Assembly: GCF_900167905.1 (NCBI RefSeq)
Contig: NZ_FUYZ01000004.1
Span: 186,649-250,648, forward strand
Direction of reading: 5' to 3'
Origin: Soonwooa buanensis
Lineage (GTDB): Bacteria; Bacteroidota; Bacteroidia; Flavobacteriales; Weeksellaceae
Length of the DNA stretch: 64,000 bases
Of this stretch, positions 47,841-56,729 are shown piece by piece (position 1 is the first letter of the stretch; every line of letters begins with the position of its first letter). Below the pieces are notes generated by a model. The model had not been told where the DNA came from. It saw nothing but the letters and a program-made list of their open reading frames with translations, and did no database searches. The translations under genes were made by a program, and so were the position numbers.

Positions 47841-50800
47841 TTAACAAATAACCACCCGAAAATCAATCATTTTTACTTTATTTTCTTCAACTAGTTTTCT
47901 GATAGCCAATGTAATAATATGGTCTATTTGTGTCCCAACTTTCATAAATCCAAATGTTTTAGAGGTTTGGCGAACAAGATCTTCTTTACTCAAACTCAAG
48001 TTGGCTTCCATAATTTCCATGATTGCTAATTTTAGTTCCTCTTGCGAAATGTCTTCAATACTGCTTTTCTCAATGGAATTATCGCGATAGTTTCGCAAAT
48101 TTTCTGGGCTCAGATTTTCATTCCAATAGAATTCTTGGTGGGTTGCGTTTTTAGAAATTGTAGCAATACTATCAACAATTTCCGTAAGATAATTGTTGAG
48201 TTTTGCGCCAGCTCGCGTGGTATTCCAAAGTTTTAAAATCTTTCTAAACAACAAATTTTTACTAATCGGTGCTTCGATAGCAATAATGTTTTGTATTTGT
48301 TTAAGGATTAAGGCTCTGTTTTCAAAATAATAAATACTTTCTGAATTGGCATTTGGAGCCATATCAACAATCGCAAATTCGTAAGGAATCATCGCTTTAG
48401 AATAAACAATATCTTGAACTTCTAATAAACTATTTTGAGACTTAAAAACGTCATGTTCAGAAAGCTTAATTTCTTCAATGATTTCCTCTTTTTTTTGATG
48501 TTTTAAAATTTCAAGCTTTTCTAAAATTTCAGCAACAATTTTATCTTTATTTTTTAACCAATCCAAAGTCCAAATACGATGCACATTCCAGCCTAAAGCT
48601 CCTAAAACACTTGGTGCAAGCAATTCTCGGTCGTTGGTTGTATGGATGTTAAAATAATTGTCGCCGTCCACCAAAATTCCGAGGATGTATTCTTTATTAT
48701 TTTCAGGATTTACAATTCCTAAATCCACTTTGTAGTCGGAAGTTCCGATATGTTTTTTGATGTTTAAGCCTTGTTTTTCTAGATTCTCAGCGATTGATTC
48801 AATTAAAGAAATTTTAGAGTTTTCTTGAAAAGATAATCCCAATGCAAAATTTCCTTTTTCTGCAAAATTTAAGAAATCTTTTAAAGCTTTTACACCTTCA
48901 GATTTCGTTCTGTTTAGGTCAATTTGGTCACCTTTTAAGGAAGAAAAAACTTTCATTTCGTAACGCGCTCTGGTAACTGCAACATTCAGTCTTCTCCAAC
49001 CGCCATCACGATTGAGAGGTCCAAAATTCATAGAAATTTTGTTTTCTTCATCTGGTCCATAACCAATAGAAAACAAAATAATGTCGCGCTCGTCGCCTTG
49101 TACATTTTCAAGATTTTTAATGAAAATTGGTTCGTCAGTATTCATCGAAAACTCTTCTAAACTTGGGTTTTCCTGAAACAATTTTTGAAGCAAATCTTCA
49201 ATTAAAGTCTGTTGGGTTTGGCTAAAAGTTACAACACCAATGGACTTTTTGTTGCCCGACGAAAAATGATTTTTGATATAGTTAATAATCGCCAATGCTT
49301 CGTTGGTGTTGGTTCTCGTTTTTCCTTTATCGTAAAAGCCATGGACATGTTCAAACTTTACTTTTTGGTTGAGGTCGTCGGGAGAAGGGAAGGTCAACAA
49401 TTTGCTGTCGTAGAAGTTTTTATTACTAAACGAAATCAAACTTTCGTGCTTGCTTCTATAATGTCGCAGCAGATAATTGGACGGAATCGAAAGCGCTAAA
49501 CAATCTTCCAAAATGCTTTCTAAATCTTCCATTTCGATGTTTTCTTCATCTATTTTTGTTGACGAAAAGAAACTTGTAGGAGGCATCTGTTTTGGATCGC
49601 CCACAATGATGGCTTGTTTAGCTCGTGCCAATGCGCTGATGGCTTCTGCAGTCGGTAATTGAGACGCTTCATCGAAAATTACCAAGTCAAAATGATCGGT
49701 ATTAACATCAAAATATTGCGCCACAGAAATCGGACTCATCAACATGCAAGGTTTCAGCCTCGGAATTAAAGTCGGAATTTGGTCAAATAATCGACGAATA
49801 GACACGCCACGACCTTTGCTGCGAATGGCTTTTTGCAAAAATCCAATCTCGGAACTTTGCGCTGCTTCTTGGTTAAAATTTGGGATGTTCGAACTCAGTT
49901 TTACAATTAATTGATTTTTAGAAATATCAACAAATTCTTTGTGCAAATCTTTGTATCGTTTGATTTGAGATTCATAAATATTGGCGTCAAAACTATTAAG
50001 AACTTCCGATTGATAGGTCGTTTGTAAGAAGTTGTTGAAATGCAAAATTTTATTAAATTCAAACTGAATGGCATTTGGATTCAATTTTCCGTCTTCTAAT
50101 AAATTGACAAACCATTTTAAATCATTTTCGGAAGCTTTTCCTTTGTAAATATTGTAATTAATCCAGTTTTCGAGCTGATGAAGATTGGCTTTTATTTCAT
50201 TCAGTTTTTCTAAAGTCGGGATTTCCGATAAATAATTTTCTAAACTATTTTTAGCTTCTTCAAAATTCTTTGCAGTGGTGGAAAGTTGCGTAATTTTTGC
50301 CGAAATATTTTGTTGAACAAAATTAGTTTTTAACCATTCTTCAGGGCTTTCAATGGAAGTTTGTTTTAGTAAATTTTCTAATTGCTCAATAGTTTGCGCA
50401 TCAGTTTTCAAAGAATCTACGTCTAGATTTTCATTTTTAAAATATGTTGAATTTAAAACATTGAAAACCTCAAATCTACGTTCAGAAAGCTTGTTTTTAG
50501 AATCTTGAAAATCTTCTAATTGATTGAAAATTTGGTCAACACTTTGCTCCGAATCTATTTTAGAATTCGCGTAACCTTGCAATTGACTTTTTACTTTTCG
50601 TTGTTTCAACCATTTTGGAAGAAACCAAGTATGTTTCGCCTGATTCCATGTCAATCGCGATTCGTCCAAGTTTGCACCAAGAATACTGCGATTGAATTTT
50701 TGACCAATAGTTGTTTCTAAATTTTGTTTTTTAGAATTAAGCTCAATCCATTGTTGAAGTTGGGTTTTTTGTTCGTTGTTAAATTGAAAATCAAAAAGTT

Positions 50801-53543
50801 TTGTTTCGATTTTATGAGCTTTAATGAAATCTAAAACTTTTTCAAAATCCGAAATTTTATCTTCATTAATTTTAAATTTATTAAAAAGATTTGCCGAGTT
50901 TTCATTTGCAGAACGGTAATTGTCAATGCTTGTAGATAAAGCATTTTGATGTTCAAACTGATGTTGATTCAGCTTAACCAAATACAACGGATGTTTTTTT
51001 GGCTGTCCAATTTTCTCAACAACAGAAGCAAAAGGAACAAGCCAATCATTCCAATTATTCCATTTTGCTATCGTAAGATTTTGAAAATCAATATACTGTT
51101 TTTCAACATCCGAAAAGCCAATCTTATTTTGTTCCAAAAATGAAATAGAATCGTACAAACTCCAACCAATTTGGTTTTTATGATGCAGTTGTGTAACGTA
51201 TTTGTTGAGCTCTTTTTTTCGTTCGTCCAGTCGAGTAGCTTCTTCTAAAAAATCTTTTGTTAATTGATATTTTGGCGTTTCCAAAGCTTTTTCAAATTGA
51301 ACTAAAACATCAGATTTTTTAGATTTATTAGAATGCAGTTCCAAGCAAAAAGGCGCCAAACCAATATTTTCTAATCGCTTATGCACAACATCCAAAGCAG
51401 CTTTTTTTGCCGCAACAAACAAGACTTTTTTGTTATTCGCTAAAGCATCCGCGATAATGTTGGTGATGGTTTGCGATTTTCCCGTTCCGGGAGGACCATG
51501 GAGAATGAAAGTTTTGTTTTGGTTCGCATTTTTTACAGCATTCAATTGCGAATTATCAGTCGGAATTGGCAATGTCAAAGCCGAAGCCGAGAGTTCTTCA
51601 AGTTCTAAATCGTTACCGTCAACATTTTCTAATTTTTCAGATAGTTTGCCGTCTATCAGACTTTTTACAATGGAACTTTTCTGGATTTCGTCAGAATATT
51701 TGGAAATATCTTGCCACAAAATAAGCTTGTTGAAAGAGAAAGTTCCCAATACAATTTGCTCTAAAACATCCCAGCCTTCAAGGTTAAGAATAGTGTTTCG
51801 AATAATTGCTAAAACCCTTGGAACATCAACGCCAAGATCGTCCATCGGCAAGTTTTCTAAAGCATTTAAATTTAGATTAAATTCTTGCTTCAGATATTCG
51901 ATTAATGTAATATTAATCATGGTTTCTTCCTCGCGACTTCGTAAGTTAAATTTAGAATTGACTGATTTTCGAGATAGCTCAACAGGAATTAATAAAATAG
52001 GCGCAAAACGTGGATTGTCTCTATTTTTGGGTTCAAACCATTTTAGCAATCCAAGTCCAAGATAAAGCGTACTTTTTCCGTTTTCTTCCTCTGCAAGCTT
52101 CGAATTTCTGTACAAATTAGTCAGAATTGTATCCAGATCATCGTTGTGATAAGTCGTTAAAAGCCGATTGTATTTGAATTCGTCTTCCGCCAGTTTGAAC
52201 AAATCCTGAGACGGATGAAGTGGCGAAATATAATTATTATATTTTCGTGTAACAGGTTGATTGTTATCGGGTTGTATCGTATATGTTTTGCCGTCGGCCA
52301 AAGTGTCTTCCAAAAGATTGATTTTAAGATCAACAATTTGGAGCATACTTTTTGTGAAACGTAAATTCAAAAGATTGTTTCTCAAGGATAAATCTAATAA
52401 CTTTCTTTCCCAAATTTTTTGCTTGCTGAGGTTGCTGTAATCGGTTAATTCGAGATTATCGTAAGTTTCGCCAAGGTCATAATCTTCGTCCAAATCTGTG
52501 GAATTGTTGCCGCTGTTAACCTCTTTTTTAAAACTAAAATCATTTTTTAAAATTGGCAACGGAACAATACCGTTTGATCTTGTATTTTTAACATCGATGG
52601 ATAAAAGAAAATCGGCTTCTTTCATCAGTTGAGTTTCCGCGCTAGAAATCGCTTTACTGAAAGGCATTCCGCTGCCTTTGCAAAGACTAGTAGTTTCTAT
52701 CAACGCAATTTCTTTAATGCCAGAAGCTATTCTTTTTGAAATCGCTGCTTGGTCAAAATTAATCATGGAATCAAAACGTTTATCTTCCAACCAAACACCA
52801 ACAAAAGCATGACCTTTCGTCAAAACAATTATCGGGTTAAGGTCGATGGCTTCTAGACAAGCCGCAAAAAGTAGGGTGATGTCGATACAATTCCCGAATT
52901 TGGTTTCCAAAACTTGTTCAACCAAACGAATGCGCTGTCCTTGTTCTTCAAAACTTGGAGGCATGGCGCTGTAAATTAATTCTTGGTTTTGAATCGCTTT
53001 ATACAACGCAGAAAGCATTTGCAAAATGCGTTCTTTATCATGGCTTTGATAGGCTTCAAAAGCTGGAGAATAGTTGTTCTGCTCAAGGATTTTTACAGCA
53101 TCGCTTTTTATTTTATAGATCGAAGGATGATTCGGGGTAATGTAAGAACTCAACAATTGCGGAAATGCGCGAAGTCCACCAAAATAATCCATCGGCAAAA
53201 CATCAATTTGGAAATGTGTCGAAACAAGCTCCAAATTATCAGCAAAGACTGTGATTTTGATGCTGTCAATATCTCTTTCGGTAAGATTTTTTAAAAAGTT
53301 TAATTGGTATTGAAAATCAAAATTCCTCACAACGATATTGTAGTTGGAAGAATCGTCAATAAAAATTTCATAGTTTTCAAAAATTCCTAAGCTAGAAGTG
53401 ATTTCTAATTTTAGATTCTTGTGATGTTCTCCCAGATTTTCAATTACAACTTCGTACAGAAAATTGTATTTGTTTAAACAAAAAATATAGTTGAAGTAAG
53501 GACTGTGTTTTACAAGGATTTCGGGAATTGGAGATTCAGTCAT
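47841..53543 (-). CDS. Giant DUF4011 - superfamily 1 helicase - Vsr-fold - DUF3320 protein, candidate antiphage defence
   Basis: A 1900-aa cytoplasmic protein. Visible order: beta-rich N-terminus (1-115); transglutaminase-like domain (about 150-290, F-G-N-C-I-D with C219 and G-H-A-F with H245); DUF4011 (starting R-K-L-L-D-L-S-L-R-N-N-L-L-N at about 380); SF1 helicase with Walker A G-P-P-G-T-G-K-S (683-690), a long coiled-coil insertion (about 770-1200), Walker B F-D-E-A-S (about 1290), G-D-P-K-Q-M-P-P (about 1320) and V-A-V-T-R-A-R; a Vsr/MTES_1575 nuclease-like fold (about 1575-1665, S-D-Y-K-V-D-L, H-R-I-W); and C-terminal DUF3320. To my recollection this architecture is that of the single-gene defence protein HheA (DUF4011-helicase-Vsr). 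Assignment to defence is inference; domain recognition is strong. Confidence 0.85.
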   Translation of the reverse strand: MTESPIPEILVKHSPYFNYIFCLNKYNFLYEVVIENLGEHHKNLKLEITSSLGIFENYEIFIDDSSNYNIVVRNFDFQYQLNFLKNLTERDIDSIKITVFADNLELVSTHFQIDVLPMDYFGGLRAFPQLLSSYITPNHPSIYKIKSDAVKILEQNNYSPAFEAYQSHDKERILQMLSALYKAIQNQELIYSAMPPSFEEQGQRIRLVEQVLETKFGNCIDITLLFAACLEAIDLNPIIVLTKGHAFVGVWLEDKRFDSMINFDQAAISKRIASGIKEIALIETTSLCKGSGMPFSKAISSAETQLMKEADFLLSIDVKNTRSNGIVPLPILKNDFSFKKEVNSGNNSTDLDEDYDLGETYDNLELTDYSNLSKQKIWERKLLDLSLRNNLLNLRFTKSMLQIVDLKINLLEDTLADGKTYTIQPDNNQPVTRKYNNYISPLHPSQDLFKLAEDEFKYNRLLTTYHNDDLDTILTNLYRNSKLAEEENGKSTLYLGLGLLKWFEPKNRDNPRFAPILLIPVELSRKSVNSKFNLRSREEETMINITLIEYLKQEFNLNLNALENLPMDDLGVDVPRVLAIIRNTILNLEGWDVLEQIVLGTFSFNKLILWQDISKYSDEIQKSSIVKSLIDGKLSEKLENVDGNDLELEELSASALTLPIPTDNSQLNAVKNANQNKTFILHGPPGTGKSQTITNIIADALANNKKVLFVAAKKAALDVVHKRLENIGLAPFCLELHSNKSKKSDVLVQFEKALETPKYQLTKDFLEEATRLDERKKELNKYVTQLHHKNQIGWSLYDSISFLEQNKIGFSDVEKQYIDFQNLTIAKWNNWNDWLVPFASVVEKIGQPKKHPLYLVKLNQHQFEHQNALSTSIDNYRSANENSANLFNKFKINEDKISDFEKVLDFIKAHKIETKLFDFQFNNEQKTQLQQWIELNSKKQNLETTIGQKFNRSILGANLDESRLTWNQAKHTWFLPKWLKQRKVKSQLQGYANSKIDSEQSVDQIFNQLEDFQDSKNKLSERRFEVFNVLNSTYFKNENLDVDSLKTDAQTIEQLENLLKQTSIESPEEWLKTNFVQQNISAKITQLSTTAKNFEEAKNSLENYLSEIPTLEKLNEIKANLHQLENWINYNIYKGKASENDLKWFVNLLEDGKLNPNAIQFEFNKILHFNNFLQTTYQSEVLNSFDANIYESQIKRYKDLHKEFVDISKNQLIVKLSSNIPNFNQEAAQSSEIGFLQKAIRSKGRGVSIRRLFDQIPTLIPRLKPCMLMSPISVAQYFDVNTDHFDLVIFDEASQLPTAEAISALARAKQAIIVGDPKQMPPTSFFSSTKIDEENIEMEDLESILEDCLALSIPSNYLLRHYRSKHESLISFSNKNFYDSKLLTFPSPDDLNQKVKFEHVHGFYDKGKTRTNTNEALAIINYIKNHFSSGNKKSIGVVTFSQTQQTLIEDLLQKLFQENPSLEEFSMNTDEPIFIKNLENVQGDERDIILFSIGYGPDEENKISMNFGPLNRDGGWRRLNVAVTRARYEMKVFSSLKGDQIDLNRTKSEGVKALKDFLNFAEKGNFALGLSFQENSKISLIESIAENLEKQGLNIKKHIGTSDYKVDLGIVNPENNKEYILGILVDGDNYFNIHTTNDRELLAPSVLGALGWNVHRIWTLDWLKNKDKIVAEILEKLEILKHQKKEEIIEEIKLSEHDVFKSQNSLLEVQDIVYSKAMIPYEFAIVDMAPNANSESIYYFENRALILKQIQNIIAIEAPISKNLLFRKILKLWNTTRAGAKLNNYLTEIVDSIATISKNATHQEFYWNENLSPENLRNYRDNSIEKSSIEDISQEELKLAIMEIMEANLSLSKEDLVRQTSKTFGFMKVGTQIDHIITLAIRKLVEENKVKMIDFRVVIC

Positions 53544-53771
53544 ATTAAAATGGAAGATTTAGTAAGCTAGAAAGCGACGATTTTTTGAAATTAACAATAT
53601 TTGCATCAAAAACAATTTGAGCAAAGATTTTAAAAATGTACTTAAGTTGAAACTTTTAAACATTGTTTCAAATTTATCAAAATAAGTACAGAAAAGGTTA
53701 CGGATAACCGTAAAATTATTGATGCCTTAGCATTATTATTCTCAATTATTGCTGAAAAAAATGCTCTTTTA

Positions 53772-54467
53772 TTACTCTCGCTTTACCATTTTGGCTTTTA
53801 TAATTCGGATATCTGTTAATGGACGATCTTTGTCGTTTCCAGAACTGGTCGGGACGGTCGCAATCTTATCAAGAACCTCGAAGCCTTTGATGAGTTGTCC
53901 AAATACAGTGTAATTTCCATCTAAATGTGGCGTACCACCTTCGGTTGTATAAATTGCTCTACGATTTTCGGGGATGATAGCACCATTTAGTCGTTTTACT
54001 TGCAGTGTGTCTAACGCACCATTTCTCCATACTTTCCCTTGAACAATATAAAACTGACTTCCGCTGCTTGCTTTTTGCGGATTGACATCGTCACCTTCTC
54101 GCGCTGCTGCCAAAGCACCTTTTTTATGAAACAAAGTGGTATTAAACTCTGCAGGGATTGTATATTTTGGACCTCCTTCTCCCAAAGGTGTTCCTGCTGG
54201 CGCGTTACGACTGTCTGGATCACCAGACTGAATCATGAAATTCTTGATAACCCGATGGAAAAGTACACCGTCGTAATATTTTGATTTTACCAAAGTGATA
54301 AAATTGTCGCGATGTTTTGGTGTCAAATCACTTAAGCGCAATTCCATATCGCCGTAATTGGTGTGTAGCAAAACATCTTTTTGATAATCGCGAACAGTCG
54401 GTTTACTGGTTGTACAACTTACTACAAGCGCTAAACCAACAATCAAAAATTTATTGTAATGTGCCAT
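53772..54467 (-). CDS. Cyclophilin-type peptidyl-prolyl isomerase, lipoprotein
   Basis: A 231-aa protein with a lipoprotein signal (M-A-H-Y-N-K-F-L-I-V-G-L-A-L-V-V-S-C; lipobox V-V-S-C, Cys at about 18). The cyclophilin domain has Y-Y-D-G-V-L-F-H-R-V-I, F-M-I-Q-S-G-D-P, S-G-S-Q-F-Y-I-V and G-N-Y-T-V-F-G-Q, so the catalytic Arg, Phe and Gln positions are all present. It probably assists folding in the envelope. I start it at 54467; the 14 codons upstream do not fit a signal peptide. It lies just after the 115-aa gene. Confidence 0.9.
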   Translation of the reverse strand: MAHYNKFLIVGLALVVSCTTSKPTVRDYQKDVLLHTNYGDMELRLSDLTPKHRDNFITLVKSKYYDGVLFHRVIKNFMIQSGDPDSRNAPAGTPLGEGGPKYTIPAEFNTTLFHKKGALAAAREGDDVNPQKASSGSQFYIVQGKVWRNGALDTLQVKRLNGAIIPENRRAIYTTEGGTPHLDGNYTVFGQLIKGFEVLDKIATVPTSSGNDKDRPLTDIRIIKAKMVKRE

Positions 54468-54516
54468 AAGTTTTAATTTTTTTAATAAAGGGAAGGTAAA
54501 TCTTTTCAAACAAAGT

Positions 54517-54864
54517 TTAAGCTTCTAAATCTAATTTATCATTCAAATTATCAAGATGATAGTTAAGATCACTGAAAGGAATTTGATGATGTCGCAAGGT
54601 TTTTAATAATTCCAGTTTGACATATTTTTTGTAATCTTCGTGGACAAAATCCAAATGCAGTCGATACCAAGGATATTTTTTATTAATCGTTTGAAAAGCG
54701 TCTTCAAAGTTCTCGTATTCTGTGACAAAATCGCTCAAGATTTCCTCAGCAATAGGGTCGTATTCGTTGTGATAATAAAGAAATTTTTCAACTTGATTAT
54801 TGTTTTCTCTTTCGATTTTTAAGCTTCCACCTTCGGATAATAGTTTAAATACAAGTTCTTTCAT
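54517..54864 (-). CDS. Small cytoplasmic protein, function unknown
   Basis: A 115-aa protein, rich in acidic and aromatic residues (Y-Y-H-N-E-Y-D, F-V-T-E-Y-E-N-F, Y-P-W-Y-R-L-H), with no signal peptide or membrane segment. It lies upstream of the cyclophilin gene in the same direction, 49 bases before its ATG. No family recognised; probably conserved in Flavobacteriales, but this cannot be checked here. Confidence 0.6.
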   Translation of the reverse strand: MKELVFKLLSEGGSLKIERENNNQVEKFLYYHNEYDPIAEEILSDFVTEYENFEDAFQTINKKYPWYRLHLDFVHEDYKKYVKLELLKTLRHHQIPFSDLNYHLDNLNDKLDLEA

Positions 54865-55223
54865 ATAAGCTAATTTTAGTTCCAGATGTAAAACTATTCA
54901 ATTAAAAATAATAATTTATGATTGCGAAATTTGCATTATATAATTTTGATTGATTTTCAGGTTGTTAAATATTTTCTTTTTTTTAAGTCAGAATTATATT
55001 TTTTAATAAAGTTGAAAAGAATAATGATAAAATTTGAAATATTAATCATATTACTTAAAATGAAACTGATTTTAAATTTAATTTAGAAATGAGTTTTTAA
55101 TTTTTTAAGAAAGACAAAACTGACAATTGTCATAGAATTTATTTATAATTATTTAACATTCTATTATTTGTATCTATAATCTTTAAGTTTTATTTTTGCA
55201 TAAAATATCTGTAACAGCAGCTT
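54865..55223. other. AT-rich gap before the RND efflux operon
   Basis: The 359 bases are almost pure A/T-rich DNA. The only feature supported is the promoter at 55167-55198. No gene or hairpin of note. Confidence 0.5.
55167..55198 (+). promoter_or_regulatory. Promoter of the small secreted gene / RND efflux unit
   Basis: TTTG (55167-55170), 20-base spacer, TATTTTTG (55191-55198), a full Bacteroidota promoter, 25 bases before the ATG at 55224. Confidence 0.75.
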
Positions 55224-55562
55224 ATGAAACTGAGTAGAATATTCAAATTCTTTATTTTCTCACTATTATTTGCGACCATCAGTGTTTTTGGAAACTCTAA
55301 TGTCTCCAAAACACCGGATGCAATTCTGTATGCTGTAGATACTATCGTTCCAGAGTTTTGTCAACATAGCGACAACGAGCAAGATATTTTTTCGGCCAAC
55401 CGCACGATTCCAAAAGTTTCAAAAAAGATAATTTATCTTGAAAATTTTTATTTTGACTTTTTAGAAGTTGAAAGTGACTGCAACTTAACTTTTATCACCA
55501 ATGATAGTCCGCGACTGCGTTGTGGCGTCAAATCTTTTCTCCATCTTTTACAGCTTTATTAG
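55224..55562 (+). CDS. Small secreted protein preceding the RND efflux genes
   Basis: A 112-aa protein with a signal peptide (K-L-S-R-I-F-K-F-F-I-F-S-L-L-F-A-T-I-S-V-F-G, cleavage near 23) and three cysteines (F-C-Q-H, D-C-N, R-C-G). No known domain. It follows a perfect promoter and is 61 bases ahead of the efflux adaptor gene in the same direction, so it may be the first gene of that unit. It could also be a leader whose translation affects the downstream genes. Confidence 0.5.
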   Translation: MKLSRIFKFFIFSLLFATISVFGNSNVSKTPDAILYAVDTIVPEFCQHSDNEQDIFSANRTIPKVSKKIIYLENFYFDFLEVESDCNLTFITNDSPRLRCGVKSFLHLLQLY

Positions 55563-55623
55563 GAAATATTTTTTAATTCAATCTTAGATTATTTTAAAAG
55601 TATTTTAACCTAATTAAATTTCA

Positions 55624-56706
55624 ATGCAAATTAAATATTGGATAATAGGCCTTGTTGCGCTATTGTCTGTAAGCTCTTGTGGCAAAGAAAATGCTGCAAA
55701 AAAAGATGATGTAAAAGCAGTTCCTGTCCTTACCATCAAAGAAAAAGATACACTTGTTAGCAACCAATTTGTTGCTGATATTCAAGCAAAAAAGAACATC
55801 GAAATCCATTCGCGTATGTCGGGCATTATGCAACATGTCTATGCACACGAAGGTCAATTTGTGAAGCGCGGTCAACTGCTGTTTAAGATTAGTGATGCCG
55901 AATTACAAATAGATTTGTTGAAAGCCAACGCAACTTTAAAACAAGCTCAAGCCGATGTAAGAATCGCTGAAGTTGAGGTTAGTCAGTTGCAATCTTTGTT
56001 CAATAAAAATTTCGTTGCCAAAAACGAATTAGACATGATGAAGGCCAAGCTTTCTGCAGCGCAAGCAAGACGTTCTTATGCGGATGCAGAACGTAAAGCG
56101 GTACTTCAAAAAGTGAGTTTTACCAATATTACAGCACCTTTCGATGGTGTTATAGACGTTATTCCTTTTAAAGATGGAAGTTTGGTGGAGAATGGCTCGC
56201 TGCTGACGACTTTGTCTTATTTGGATCAGATTTACGCTTACTTTTCGATTCCTGAGAATTTATATTTTGAACTTCAAAAAAATGATAAATTAAACAACTC
56301 CAACAAAATTGAATTGGTGCTTCCAAATGGTGCTAAATATGATTTTAATGGTGTTCTAAAAACTGCCGAAGGGGAAATTGATCAAGCGACGGGTTCCATC
56401 CGTTATAAAGTGGAATTCCCGAATGCAGATCGTTTAATTAAACACGGAACGTCAGGTAAATTGGTGATTTCGGATTTCCAACCGAAATCGATTATCATTC
56501 CTCAAAAAGCAACGTTTTCTATTCAAGATAAAGTTTATGTTTTTGTCGTAGATGCTGCCAACAAAGTGAAAATGAAAAACATCACAATTGCCAACACTTT
56601 GCGCGATTCTTATATGGTAGAATCTGGACTTAAAACGGGTGATAGAATCGTTCTGGAAGGGACTCAAGCGCTTCGTGACGGACAAACAATTCGAGTTAAA
56701 AAATAA
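55624..56706 (+). CDS. RND efflux periplasmic adaptor (AcrA/MexA family), lipoprotein
   Basis: A 360-aa membrane fusion protein. The signal ends in a lipobox, S-V-S-S-C (Cys at about 19). It is followed by the lipoyl-like half-motif with S-R-M-S-G-I-M and V-K-R-G-Q-L-L-F, an alpha hairpin (about 90-160), and barrel and membrane-proximal domains with A-P-F-D-G-V-I-D. It links the inner-membrane pump and outer-membrane channel encoded directly downstream. Confidence 0.93.
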   Translation: MQIKYWIIGLVALLSVSSCGKENAAKKDDVKAVPVLTIKEKDTLVSNQFVADIQAKKNIEIHSRMSGIMQHVYAHEGQFVKRGQLLFKISDAELQIDLLKANATLKQAQADVRIAEVEVSQLQSLFNKNFVAKNELDMMKAKLSAAQARRSYADAERKAVLQKVSFTNITAPFDGVIDVIPFKDGSLVENGSLLTTLSYLDQIYAYFSIPENLYFELQKNDKLNNSNKIELVLPNGAKYDFNGVLKTAEGEIDQATGSIRYKVEFPNADRLIKHGTSGKLVISDFQPKSIIIPQKATFSIQDKVYVFVVDAANKVKMKNITIANTLRDSYMVESGLKTGDRIVLEGTQALRDGQTIRVKK

Positions 56707-56729
56707 TAAACATTCAAAAATAAATTATT

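Noticed and set aside
51430..52065. A 211-codon plus-strand frame within the giant helicase gene
   Set aside because: It is antisense to the conserved Walker A and DUF4011 region, rich in Ser/Phe/Lys as expected of a shadow frame, with no recognisable motifs.
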